A stretch of 64,000 nt of DNA from Halomonas shengliensis (lineage in GTDB: Bacteria; Pseudomonadota; Gammaproteobacteria; Pseudomonadales; Halomonadaceae). The notes beneath the pieces were generated by a model, which saw nothing but the letters and a program-made list of their open reading frames with translations, was not told the origin of the DNA and made no database searches. Both the position numbers and the translations under genes were made by a program. The stretch covers positions 124,001 to 188,000 of the forward strand of contig NZ_FNIV01000006.1 in the NCBI RefSeq assembly GCF_900104135.1, written 5' to 3'. Positions 8,671-16,831 of the stretch are shown in pieces (within the stretch, counting starts at the first letter, position 1; the number at the start of each line of letters is the position of its first letter).

Positions 8671-10149
8671 ATGAGCAAGCAACCACACGAGCAGGAAGAG
8701 CAGAAGGCGTCTGACGGCGCACAATCGGCGACCTCGGGCGACGGGGCCGGCAAGGGAGGCACCGCCGGGCGGCGACGCTCCCGCCGTTACGACAAGGCCA
8801 ACCAGGACAGGTCCCGCCAGGAGGGTACCAGCCAGACCGGCGCCCAGGGTGGCCAGGCGGCCGCCGCTTCGGCGACGAGTGGCTCCCACGACAAGGCCGA
8901 CGCCAAGGCGGCGTCCGGCTCCGCCGGCGAGGCGGACAAGGGCAAGGAGACGGGCGGCAAGCCCGCCGCTTCCGGCGCCGATACCGCCGACAAGCCCGGC
9001 GCGAACGACAAGGCCGGTGCCAGCCAGTCATCCGCCAAGGCCGCTCCGTCTAACCGCGCCACCGGCGGCGGTAACGCCACCCCGGCCGCGCCAGCGGCAG
9101 GAGGCGGCGGCGGCAAGGGTGGCAAGGCCGGCGCCGTGGCCATCGCGCTGGTGATCCTGCTGGCCATCGCCGCGGCTCTGTTCGGCTGGCAGGCGTGGCA
9201 GAAGCTCGAGGCCCAGCAGGCGCGTATCGCGGAGCTTGAGACCCGCACCAGCCAGGCCGCCACCGCCAGCGACCTCGACGCCCTGCAGGCGCGCTTCGAG
9301 GAGGCCGAGGCCGAGCGCCAGGCCGCCCTGGAGGAGGCCATCGCCTCGCTGGAGAGCGACTTCAGCGACTACCGCGGCGAGGTCGACGAGACCCTCGACC
9401 GGGTGCTGGCCGAGCTCTCAAGCGAGCAGCAGACCGACGAGCGCGACTGGCTGCATGCCGAGGCCGCCTACCTGCTGCGCCTGGCCAACCAGCGCCTCCA
9501 ACTGGAGCGCGACGTCGAGGGCGCCGCGGCGCTGCTGCGCACCGCCGACGCCCGCCTGAAGGAGGCCGACAACCCGGCGCTGGTGCCGGTGCGCCGCGAG
9601 ATCGCCAGCGAGCTCGCCGCCCTGGAGTCGGTGCCCGAGGTCGACCGCACCGGCCTGTGGCTGGCGCTCAACGCTCAGCAGGAGCAGATCGCCGGCCAGC
9701 CGCTCTCCCAGGAGATCGAGGAGATCACCGCCCGCTCCAGCATGCAGGAGGCGCCCAGCGGCACCTGGCAGCAGCAGCTGTCGCGCTTCGGCCAGGAGCT
9801 CAAGGACCTGGTCACCGTGCGCCAGCACGACGAGGCGCTGGAGGCGCTGATCTCGCCGGAGCAGGAGTCCTACCTGCGCCAGAGCGTGCGCCTGGTGATC
9901 GAGCAGGCCCAGCTGGCGCTGCTCAAGGAGGAGCCGGAGCTCTACCAGGCCAGCCTCGAGAAGGCGATCACCCTGATCGAGGGCTACTACGACACTGGCG
10001 CCAGCGGTGTGCAGTCGGTGCTCGAGCGCCTCGCGGAGCTGAAGGGCGCGGCGGTGCGGCCCGAGCTGCCCGACATCAGCGCGTCCCAGCAGGCCCTGGC
10101 CGAATTCATCGAGCGGCGCTTCGAGTCGCGCCAGGGAGATGAGGCATGA
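8671..10149 (+). CDS. hemX: HemX inner-membrane protein
   Basis: A ~492-residue HemX-family protein, often annotated uroporphyrin-III C-methyltransferase although the fold is not a methyltransferase. A long Ala/Gly/Lys/Ser-rich cytoplasmic N terminus (about residues 1-150) precedes one transmembrane segment (GAVAIALVILLAIAAALFGW, ~151-170). A coiled coil follows (about 175-250), then a conserved periplasmic domain with LRLANQRLQLERDVEGA. The start is uncertain: the ATG at 8671 matches the family N terminus, while the in-frame ATG at 8632 has a better AGGAAG ribosome site and would overlap hemD by 32 bp. Its stop overlaps hemY by 4 bp (ATGA). Confidence 0.85.
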   Translation: MSKQPHEQEEQKASDGAQSATSGDGAGKGGTAGRRRSRRYDKANQDRSRQEGTSQTGAQGGQAAAASATSGSHDKADAKAASGSAGEADKGKETGGKPAASGADTADKPGANDKAGASQSSAKAAPSNRATGGGNATPAAPAAGGGGGKGGKAGAVAIALVILLAIAAALFGWQAWQKLEAQQARIAELETRTSQAATASDLDALQARFEEAEAERQAALEEAIASLESDFSDYRGEVDETLDRVLAELSSEQQTDERDWLHAEAAYLLRLANQRLQLERDVEGAAALLRTADARLKEADNPALVPVRREIASELAALESVPEVDRTGLWLALNAQQEQIAGQPLSQEIEEITARSSMQEAPSGTWQQQLSRFGQELKDLVTVRQHDEALEALISPEQESYLRQSVRLVIEQAQLALLKEEPELYQASLEKAITLIEGYYDTGASGVQSVLERLAELKGAAVRPELPDISASQQALAEFIERRFESRQGDEA

Positions 10150-11402
10150 GAAAGCTGATACTGATCATCGTCCTGGGGCTGGCCATCGGCGCGCTGTTCG
10201 GGCAGCTGATGATGTCGGTACCCGGCTACTGGCTGGTGCGGGTGGGCGACACCTCCTTCCAGACCTCCTTCTGGTTCGGCTTGGTCCTGCTGCTGGCGGC
10301 CTTCCTGGTGCTGCACTTCGCGCTGCGCCTGCTGATGCGTCTTAGCCGCCCGGTGTCGCGCTTCAAGGTGTGGAACAGCCGCACCCGCAACCGCAACGCC
10401 ATGAAGCGCACCGTGCGCGGCCTGGTGGCCTTGGCCGAGGGGCGCTGGAAGCGGGCCGAGAAGTCGCTGGTCAAGGCGGCGGACGATTCCAGCACGCCGC
10501 TGGTCAACTACCTCTCCGCGGCCCTGGCGGCCCACTACCAGGGGCGCTTCGAGCAGGCCGACACCCTGCTCAAGCGCGCCCACCTCAGCACCGAGGGCGC
10601 CGACACCGCGGTGGGCATGATGCAGGCCCAGCTGATGCTGGACCGCCAGCAGTACGAGGAGGCCCTGGCCATCCTCACCCGCCTCGACCGCCAGCTGCCC
10701 AACCACCCCCAGGTGCTCAAGCAGCTCAAGCAGGCCTACCTCAGCGTCAGCGACTGGGACGGCCTGCGCCGCCTGATGCCGCGGCTGGGCGCCCAGCAGC
10801 TGATCTCCGCGGAGGAGCGCGACCAGCTGGAGCGGCGCGCCTACCGCGAGCTGATCGTGCGCGAGGCCCGCGAGGGCAGCGATATCGAGACGGTGCGCAG
10901 CCTGTGGGCGGACATGCCCGACCACCTGCGCGGCGACGTCGAGCTGATCGTGCTCTACGCCGAGGCGCTGGTGCGCGGCGGCCAGGAGCCCATCGCCGAG
11001 CGGCTGCTGCGCCACTCCCTCAAGGAGCACTGGGACAGCCGCCTGGTGCTGCGCTATGGCCTGCTCGGCGTGGATGCCTCGCGCCAGCTGGTCACCGCCG
11101 AGAAGTGGCTGCAGGAGCGCCCCAACGATCCCGACCTGCTGCTCACCCTGGGCCGCCTGGCACTGCGCAACGCCTACTGGGGCAAGGCCCAGGAGTACTT
11201 CGAGGCGAGCCAGCGCCAGCGTCCCAGCGGCGTGGTCTGCGCCGAGCTGGCGCGGCTCTTCGCCAACCTCGGCGAGCACCAGAAGAGCCAGCTCTACTAC
11301 CGCCAGAGCGTCGAGCTGCTCGACAAGTCGCTGCCCTCCCTGCCCCAGCCCAGCGAGGACAAGGACGTGCTCGACGAGAAGCAGGCGAAGAAGGCCTCCT
11401 GA
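10146..11402 (+). CDS. hemY: HemY TPR-containing inner-membrane protein
   Basis: A 418-residue proteobacterial HemY (not protoporphyrinogen oxidase). Two N-terminal membrane segments lie at about residues 3-24 and 42-64 (FGLVLLLAAFLVLHFALRLLM). The HemY_N region contains RTRNRNAMKRTVRGLVALAEGRWKRAEK, and TPR-like helical repeats run to about residue 395. The family is thought to coordinate late haem-synthesis enzymes at the membrane. It ends the hem operon, a hairpin follows about 36 bp after its stop, and the 4-bp overlap with hemX implies coupling. Confidence 0.93.
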   Translation: MRKLILIIVLGLAIGALFGQLMMSVPGYWLVRVGDTSFQTSFWFGLVLLLAAFLVLHFALRLLMRLSRPVSRFKVWNSRTRNRNAMKRTVRGLVALAEGRWKRAEKSLVKAADDSSTPLVNYLSAALAAHYQGRFEQADTLLKRAHLSTEGADTAVGMMQAQLMLDRQQYEEALAILTRLDRQLPNHPQVLKQLKQAYLSVSDWDGLRRLMPRLGAQQLISAEERDQLERRAYRELIVREAREGSDIETVRSLWADMPDHLRGDVELIVLYAEALVRGGQEPIAERLLRHSLKEHWDSRLVLRYGLLGVDASRQLVTAEKWLQERPNDPDLLLTLGRLALRNAYWGKAQEYFEASQRQRPSGVVCAELARLFANLGEHQKSQLYYRQSVELLDKSLPSLPQPSEDKDVLDEKQAKKAS

Positions 11403-11438
11403 CGGCGGTCCTAGCCTGCCACTCCACACTCCACCTCA

Positions 11439-11460
11439 AGGGGGCGCCTCGGCGCCCCCT
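11439..11460 (+). terminator. GC hairpin after the hem operon
   Basis: AGGGGGCGCC pairs with GGCGCCCCCT across a 2-base centre (4-base loop in practice). No T-run follows, so it is either a weak intrinsic terminator or an RNA 3'-end stabiliser. A near-identical design follows ftsH. Confidence 0.6.
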
Positions 11461-11521
11461 TCGCGTATCCGACGCACGAAGACGGTGGAGCAGGAAAGAA
11501 AAGGGTAGCGTGAATGCAGCC

Positions 11522-11566
11522 TTGTGGGAGGCCGGCTCTGCCGGGCGAATGGCGCCGCCAGGCGCC
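11522..11566 (+). repeat. REP-like unit A
   Basis: The unit opens with a GTGGGAGG head, followed by a CCGGC-TCT-GCCGG hairpin, GCGAATG, and a second hairpin GGCGCC-GCCA-GGCGCC. This architecture is that of Pseudomonas-type REP sequences. It forms an inverted pair with the unit at 11601-11645 in the noncoding gap between hemY and the MscS gene. Confidence 0.6.
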
Positions 11567-11600
11567 CAGGCGATGTTGCCAATCGTTAAAGACATTACCG

Positions 11601-11645
11601 GGAGGCCCTTGGCCTCCATTCGCCCGGGGAACCCGGCCTCCCACC
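11601..11645 (-). repeat. REP-like unit B, inverted relative to unit A
   Basis: Read on the minus strand, this copy has the same GTGGGAGGCCGG head, a CCGGG-TTC-CCCGG hairpin, GCGAATG, then GGAGGCC-AAG-GGCCTCC. Stem changes relative to unit A are compensatory, so structure is kept while sequence varies. The remaining ~80 bp (11646-11724) shows nothing recognisable. Confidence 0.6.
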
Positions 11646-11724
11646 ACTGCTGCCTGTCTGCCCGTGAAGTGCCGGCCGTTCATGGATCCTGTCGAACTGG
11701 CTCACGCCAGTCTGTGATGTATCG

Positions 11725-11758
11725 AAAAACAGCGGGGCCGCCCGAAGGCGGCCCCGCT
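11725..11758 (-). terminator. Rho-independent terminator of the MscS-family gene
   Basis: On the minus strand a 12-bp stem AGCGGGGCCGCC / GGCGGCCCCGCT with a TTCG tetraloop is followed by GTTTTTCGAT. It lies 26 bp past the stop of the channel gene. Confidence 0.88.
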
Positions 11759-11784
11759 GTGTGACGCCGGGTACTTGCCCCGGG

Positions 11785-14094
11785 TCAGGGCTCGTCCACG
11801 TCGTCACCGCTGGGCTTCTCGTGGTCCGCGTCGGCGGTCTGCTGAACCCCGTGACCGGGGTCGTCGTGGTGCGCCTCCCCGGCGGGCCTGCGCGCCGCCC
11901 GAGACTCCAGCACCCGCACGTTGGCGGCGGGCGAACGGCCCTCCTTGTCCTCGCCGAAGTAGAGGGTGGTATGCGGGAAGGGGATCTCGATGCCAGCCTC
12001 GTCGAAGCGCAGCTTGACCAGGCGGTTGTAGGCGCGGCCCACCGCCCACTGGTCGCCGGGGGTGGTCTTGATTACCACGCGGATGTTGACCGAGCTGTCG
12101 GCCAGGGCCACCACGCCGGCCACGTTGAGCGGCTCGAGCAGCTTGTGGCCGTGCTCCTCGCTGGCGCGCAGGTCCTCGAAGGCGAGCTGGAGCTGCTCGA
12201 TCGCCTCGTCGATGCTCTCGCGGTAGGCGATGCCGTACTCGCCCACGTGGTTGCCGAACTCGCGCATGTAGTTGGAGACGGTGTCCACGCTGGAGAAGGG
12301 CACCAGGTGGTAGGTGCCGGAGAGGTCGCGGATGCCCACCGAGCGGATGCTGAGCTTCTCGGCGGTGCCGGTGACGCCGCCCACCGTGACCACGTCGCCG
12401 GTGTTCATGGCGTTCTCCACCTGGATGAAGATGCCGGTGATGATGTCCTGGACCAGCTTCTGGGCGCCGAAGCCGATGGCCAGGCCCAGCACCCCGGCAC
12501 CGGCGATCAGCGGGCCGATGTTGATGCCGATCTCGGCCAGCACGATCATCGCCGTCATGGTCACCAGGGCGATGGCCAGGGCGTTGCGGAACAGCGATAG
12601 CAGGGTCTGGGCACGGGCCGAGGGCACGCCGCCGCCGGTCTCGGGGTTGAGCTTGTGCTCGATCAGGCTGGCCAGCGCCAGCCACACCATCACCGCGATG
12701 GCGAGGATCACCGCCACGCTGACCACCTTGCCGACCAGGCCGCGACCCGCCTCGGAGGCGTACCAGGCCGCCAGGTCGAAGGCACCCCAGGCGTTGAGCA
12801 CCACCATCACCACCAGCACCACGATGACCGTGCGGATCACCCGCAGGGCATTGGGCACGTAGCTGTTGAGGCGCGGCTCGAGCAGCGGCAGCTTGCGCCG
12901 CAGGTCATCGGAGAGGCGGATGCGCCGGCCGATGGTCTGGGTCAGGAAGCTGGAGAGCAGCAGCCCCACCACCACCGCGGCGATGGTCTTGAGGGTGGCG
13001 AAGAGCACGAAGGGCAGGGCGTCCACCGGCCGCGTCAGGGTCACCGTCAGCACCATGACGAAGTAGGCCAGGGCGAAGAGGTGCCAGATGCGCGCGAACA
13101 GCTGCAGGGTGACGCGGCTCGCCGCCATGCTGGCCTGGCTCGCCTTGTGGTTGATGGCGTCACGCAGGCGCTTGCGGTTCCTGAGTACCACCACCACGGC
13201 ATAGAGGAAGGCACCGACCATGATCAGAGTGCCCAGCCCCTGACCCACCGCGGGGGCCACGTAGGCGTTGACCAGCGGCACCACCACCATCAGGCCGTAG
13301 CCCACCAGGCCGATCAGCCGGGCGATCCAGCGGTTCCAGTAGGAGGCCTCGTCGGAGCCGATCGGCAGCAGGCGCAGCCCCTCGTAGCGCGAGGCGAACA
13401 GCATGCGCACGCCCGCCTTGAGCAGCTCGATCACCAGGAAGGCGTTGAGGAACAGCGAGGCGCGGGTGGAGAGCTCGCCGGTCTCGCCGATGGCGAAGGT
13501 GGCGATCAGGTTGCCGCCCAGGTAGGCGAAGGCCACCACCAGCACGTCCACCGCCGCGGCCAGGGCCACGCAGATCACCAGGCGCAGGATGGGGGTCAGT
13601 CCGCTACCGTTGAGGGACCACTGGCTGATGCCGGTGAACAGCGGCCGCGCCAGGCGGCGGAAGATCATGAACAGCGCCAGGGTGGCGAGGATCACCAGGC
13701 CGAGGTTGATGGCCGCCGTCATGAAGGCCGCGGTATCGAAGGTGCTCTCCAGGTCGCTCGAGAACATGCCGCCGATGGCGGAGACGATGGCATCGAACTG
13801 GGCGCCGACGTCGCCGGCCACGCGGCTGGTGACCTGGGCCAGCTGCCGCGGCAGCGAGGCCTCCTCCTCCACCGCCTCGGCGGGGACCGAGGCGGCGACG
13901 TCGCCGGCCATGCCGCGCAGCTGGTCGATCAGCTCCTGGCGGGTCTGCTCGTTCTCCAGCAGGTCGGCCAGGGTGGCGTAGGCCGGCGGGGCGTTCTCGC
14001 CGCCGTCCTGCTGGGCCTGGGCGGGAGCCGCCAGCGCCAGCAGGGCGAGCAGCAGCCAGCCGAGCATCAGGGGTAGGGCTCGCTTGGGATTCAC
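11785..14094 (-). CDS. Large MscS-family mechanosensitive channel
   Basis: A 769-residue channel-like protein. The chosen GTG at 14094 has a clean GGAGG site with 7-bp spacing. It starts a signal peptide (about residues 1-24, ending APAQAQ). A periplasmic region (~25-130) and roughly ten hydrophobic segments follow. The C-terminal MscS module contains GAGVLGLAIGFGAQKLVQDIITGIFI, the pore-lining helix and beta-domain entry, then VGGVTGTAEKLSIRSVGIRD. A hydrophilic tail rich in H, D and R ends the protein. Size and layout resemble E. coli YbiO more than the small MscS. The role is inferred to be emergency solute release on hypo-osmotic shock. It diverges from crcB and ends at a strong terminator. 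Confidence 0.88.
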   Translation of the reverse strand: MNPKRALPLMLGWLLLALLALAAPAQAQQDGGENAPPAYATLADLLENEQTRQELIDQLRGMAGDVAASVPAEAVEEEASLPRQLAQVTSRVAGDVGAQFDAIVSAIGGMFSSDLESTFDTAAFMTAAINLGLVILATLALFMIFRRLARPLFTGISQWSLNGSGLTPILRLVICVALAAAVDVLVVAFAYLGGNLIATFAIGETGELSTRASLFLNAFLVIELLKAGVRMLFASRYEGLRLLPIGSDEASYWNRWIARLIGLVGYGLMVVVPLVNAYVAPAVGQGLGTLIMVGAFLYAVVVVLRNRKRLRDAINHKASQASMAASRVTLQLFARIWHLFALAYFVMVLTVTLTRPVDALPFVLFATLKTIAAVVVGLLLSSFLTQTIGRRIRLSDDLRRKLPLLEPRLNSYVPNALRVIRTVIVVLVVMVVLNAWGAFDLAAWYASEAGRGLVGKVVSVAVILAIAVMVWLALASLIEHKLNPETGGGVPSARAQTLLSLFRNALAIALVTMTAMIVLAEIGINIGPLIAGAGVLGLAIGFGAQKLVQDIITGIFIQVENAMNTGDVVTVGGVTGTAEKLSIRSVGIRDLSGTYHLVPFSSVDTVSNYMREFGNHVGEYGIAYRESIDEAIEQLQLAFEDLRASEEHGHKLLEPLNVAGVVALADSSVNIRVVIKTTPGDQWAVGRAYNRLVKLRFDEAGIEIPFPHTTLYFGEDKEGRSPAANVRVLESRAARRPAGEAHHDDPGHGVQQTADADHEKPSGDDVDEP

Positions 14095-14197
14095 GCGGTG
14101 ACCTCCGTCTCTTGGCGTGTGGGGCGATGATGTGTCCAGCCGACATGATACGGGCTTTGCCGTGGTGCCACGACCCCGGGCCCGTGACGGCAGATTC

Positions 14198-14216
14198 ATG
14201 TACATTAATTGTACAT
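14198..14216. promoter_or_regulatory. Perfect palindrome, possible operator, in the MscS/crcB divergent region
   Basis: ATGTACA-TTAAT-TGTACAT has 7-bp perfect arms and an AT-rich centre in otherwise GC-rich DNA. It lies 104 bp upstream of the MscS start and 122 bp upstream of crcB. The form suits a dimeric repressor of the TetR or MarR type; the protein is unknown. Confidence 0.45.
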
Positions 14217-14243
14217 GCTGGGATTTATGTGTCATCTTTGTTC

Positions 14244-14318
14244 CATCGGCGGCGCCTCCTGCCGTCGATGCGGCAAGCATGCGATACTCTTTCGCCACCC
14301 TCGGGTGGCGTTTTTTTT
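14244..14318 (+). terminator. crcB leader: hairpin followed by an intrinsic terminator
   Basis: A 10-bp hairpin CATCGGCGGC/GCCGTCGATG (14244-14270, one G-U pair) is followed by a textbook terminator, CGCCACCC-TC-GGGTGGCG plus eight T (14293-14318). This ends only 19 bp before the crcB start. No gene lies between the divergent starts, so the terminator should end either a leader transcript of crcB or a small RNA. The fluoride-riboswitch consensus was looked for and not found. Confidence 0.7.
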
Positions 14319-14337
14319 GGTACGGGGAGCGGTGCGA

Positions 14338-14730
14338 ATGCCGGAGTGGCTGGCGGTACTGGTCGGCGGGACCCTGGGTGGCATGGGGCGCCTGGCGCTC
14401 GGCAACCTGGTGGGACGCCGGCTAGGGAGCCACCTGCCCTGGGGCACCCTGGCGGTGAACGTCAGCGGCGCCCTGGCCATGGGTCTGCTGGCCGCCGCCC
14501 TCGGCCTGCCCGGCGACCCGCTCGGCGAGGTGACGCCGAGCACCACCTGGGCGCTGCTGGGGGCCGGCCTGCTGGGCGGCTACACCACGGTCTCCTCCTT
14601 CAGCCTGCAGACCCTGAGCCTGTGGCAGCAGGGGCGCGCCACGGCGGCCGCCGGCTATGTGTCGGCGACCCTGCTCGCCGGCCTCGCCGCCCTGGCGCTG
14701 GGCGCCTGGCTGGGCGGGGGCCTGCCGTGA
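14338..14730 (+). CDS. crcB: Fluoride channel CrcB/Fluc, first copy
   Basis: A 130-residue four-helix membrane protein of the Fluc family, which exports fluoride as dual-topology or paired dimers. The start at 14338 follows GGGGAG. Family marks are GGTLGGMGRL near the N terminus, GTLAVNVSGALAMG with the conserved Asn, and GGYTTVSSFSLQTL carrying the conserved Phe/Ser-rich pore motif. The GTGA overlap with the second copy couples translation. Such side-by-side pairs usually form a heterodimer with opposite orientations; that is inferred here. Confidence 0.92.
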   Translation: MPEWLAVLVGGTLGGMGRLALGNLVGRRLGSHLPWGTLAVNVSGALAMGLLAAALGLPGDPLGEVTPSTTWALLGAGLLGGYTTVSSFSLQTLSLWQQGRATAAAGYVSATLLAGLAALALGAWLGGGLP

Positions 14731-15119
14731 GCGCCTGGCGTGGCTATGCGGTGGTGGGGCTGGGCAGCGGCCTAGGTAGCCTGTCCCGCCACCAGCTCGG
14801 CGTGTGGCTCGCCACCCCCGGCTTCCCCTGGGCGACCCTGGCGGTGAACCTGCTCGGCTCGGCGCTGATCGCGCTGTTCGCCGCCTGGGCCGCCCATCGC
14901 GAGCATGGCCGGGTGGCGCGCTGGCAGCCCTTCCTGGTGGCCGGGTTCTGCGGCGGCTTCACCACCTTCTCGCTGTTCGGCCTCGAGACCCTGGCCCTGA
15001 TGGGCCAGGGCCGCGCGGCGGCGGCGCTGGGCTATGTGGCGCTGAGCCTGGTCGCCTGGCTGGGGGCCGCCTGGGCCGGCGACCACGCCGGCCGGCGGCA
15101 GGCCGCCCGGCGTCCCTGA
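14727..15119 (+). CDS. crcB: Fluoride channel CrcB/Fluc, second copy
   Basis: A second Fluc subunit, also 130 residues, starting at a GTG that overlaps the first copy's stop by 4 bp. It shows GSGLGSLSRHQLG, TLAVNLLGSALIALF with the conserved Asn, and GGFTTFSLFGLETL. The short basic C terminus (HAGRRQAARRP) contrasts with the uncharged tail of the first copy, as expected if the two insert in opposite topologies. It ends 15 bp from the convergent pgi stop, with no clear terminator between. Confidence 0.92.
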   Translation: MSAWRGYAVVGLGSGLGSLSRHQLGVWLATPGFPWATLAVNLLGSALIALFAAWAAHREHGRVARWQPFLVAGFCGGFTTFSLFGLETLALMGQGRAAAALGYVALSLVAWLGAAWAGDHAGRRQAARRP

Positions 15120-15134
15120 TCCCGTTGCCTCTCC

Positions 15135-16796
15135 TCAGCCACGCTCCTTGCCCTTGCGGCCCTTCTCGCCGGTGGCCTTGGCTTCGGCCTCGGTCGTGGT
15201 CGGCTCGCCGCGCGGGAAGTGCTCGCGCACCAGCGCCAGCAGCCCCTGGGTAGAGGGGTCGAAGTCGCCGGCGTTGGTGTCGATGCGCTCGCTGATCTCG
15301 CCGGCGATGCGCTTGCCCAGTTGCACGCCCCACTGGTCGAAGGAGTTGATGTTCCAGATCACCCCCTGGACGAACACCTTGTGCTCGTAGAGCGCGATCA
15401 GGGCGCCGAGGTTGCGGGGCGTCAGCTCGTCGAGCAGCAGGGTGCTGGAGGGGCGGTTGCCCGGGCAGCTGTAGGGGTCCAGGCGGCTGTCCTGCTGGCT
15501 GCCCTCCATGAAGGCGTTGGCCTGGGCCAGCATGTTGGTGAGCAGCGCGAAGTGGTGCTCCTCGACGCCGGGCTCGGGCTTTAGCGAGGCGATGAAGTCG
15601 ATGGGCACATAGCGGGTGCCCTGGTGGAGCAGCTGGAAGAAGGCGTGCTGGCCGTTGGAGCCGGTCTGTCCCCAGACGATGGGCCCGGTCTTGTAGTCCA
15701 CCGGGTGGCCGAAGATGTCCACCGACTTGCCGTTGGACTCCATGTCGAGCTGCTGGAGGAAGGCCGGCAGCTGATGCAGCGCCTGGTCGTAGGGGACGAT
15801 CGCCTGGGTCTCGGCGCCCACGAAGTTGATGTACCAGATGCCGATCAGCGCCATCAGCACCGGCATGTTCTCCCGGAAGGGCGCGGTGAGGAAGTGCTGG
15901 TCCATCTCGTAGGCGCCTTCCAGCATCTCCATGAAGCCGTCGTAGCCGATGGACAGTGCGATGGGCAGGCCGATGGAGGACCACATGGAGTAGCGCCCGC
16001 CGACCCAGGCCCAGAACTCGAAGACATTCTCCTCGCGGATGCCGAACTCGGTGGCCGCCTTCTTGTTGGTGGAGGCGGCGACGAAGTGGGCGCCCACGTC
16101 GGCGTCCGGGCCGGCGTTCTCCAGGAACCAGCGGCGCGCCGTCTTGGCGTTGAGCAGGGTCTCCTGGGTGGAGAAGGTCTTGGTGGAGACGATGAACAGG
16201 GTGGTGGCCGGGTCGAGGCGGCGTAGCACCTTCTGGATATGGGTGCCGTCGACGTTGGAGACGAAGTGGAAGCTGAGCTCCGGGTGGCGGTACTTGAGCA
16301 GCGCCCGGCTGGCCATGTTGGGGCCCAGGTCCGAGCCGCCGATGCCGATGTTTACCACGTCCTTGATGCGCTCGCCGCTGTAGCCCTTCCACTCGCCGCT
16401 GCGCACCGCCTCGGAGAAGGTGCGGATCTGCTCGCGGGTGCTCTGGATCTCCGGCATCACGTCCTGGCCGTCCACCATCAGCGGCCCCTTGCCGAGATTG
16501 CGCAGGGCGGTGTGCAGCACCGGGCGGTCCTCGGTGACGTTGATGATGTCGCCGGAGAACATCTGGGCGCGACGCTGCACCAGCGCCGAGTGCTCGGCCA
16601 GCTCGATCAGCTTGTCGAGTACGGCATCGGAGAGCTGGTGCTTGGAGTAGTCGAGGAACAGGCCGCCCACGCGCAGGCTCATCCTGTCGAAGCGCTGCGA
16701 GTCGGCGGCGAAGTAGTCGCGGATGCGGTCGTTGGCGGTCTGCTCATGCAGGCGCTTCAGGGCCTGCCAGGTCACGCTGCGGGTCAGCTGGAACAT
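15135..16796 (-). CDS. pgi: Glucose-6-phosphate isomerase
   Basis: A 553-residue cytosolic isomerase interconverting glucose-6-P and fructose-6-P. The start at 16796 (MFQLTRSVTWQALKRLHEQ) has a GAGG site. Signatures include VVNIGIGGSDLGPNMA (about residues 148-163), the sugar-phosphate segment STKTFSTQETL, and a C-terminal active-site region GVQLGKRIAGEI. A Lys/Gly-rich tail ends the protein. It is the third gene of a minus-strand pyk-mgsA-pgi run, 35 bp downstream of mgsA. Confidence 0.96.
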   Translation of the reverse strand: MFQLTRSVTWQALKRLHEQTANDRIRDYFAADSQRFDRMSLRVGGLFLDYSKHQLSDAVLDKLIELAEHSALVQRRAQMFSGDIINVTEDRPVLHTALRNLGKGPLMVDGQDVMPEIQSTREQIRTFSEAVRSGEWKGYSGERIKDVVNIGIGGSDLGPNMASRALLKYRHPELSFHFVSNVDGTHIQKVLRRLDPATTLFIVSTKTFSTQETLLNAKTARRWFLENAGPDADVGAHFVAASTNKKAATEFGIREENVFEFWAWVGGRYSMWSSIGLPIALSIGYDGFMEMLEGAYEMDQHFLTAPFRENMPVLMALIGIWYINFVGAETQAIVPYDQALHQLPAFLQQLDMESNGKSVDIFGHPVDYKTGPIVWGQTGSNGQHAFFQLLHQGTRYVPIDFIASLKPEPGVEEHHFALLTNMLAQANAFMEGSQQDSRLDPYSCPGNRPSSTLLLDELTPRNLGALIALYEHKVFVQGVIWNINSFDQWGVQLGKRIAGEISERIDTNAGDFDPSTQGLLALVREHFPRGEPTTTEAEAKATGEKGRKGKERG

Positions 16797-16831
16797 CGTC
16801 GGCCTCGTGTCGTTGTCGGTGGTGGGGGGCT

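Noticed and set aside
14121..14170. Fluoride riboswitch upstream of crcB
   Set aside because: GGCGATGA occurs at 14123 but the partner segments (an ACCGCC-like loop and a CTGATGnCnCC 3' core) are absent, and the stretch lies far from the terminator. A covariance model search would settle it.
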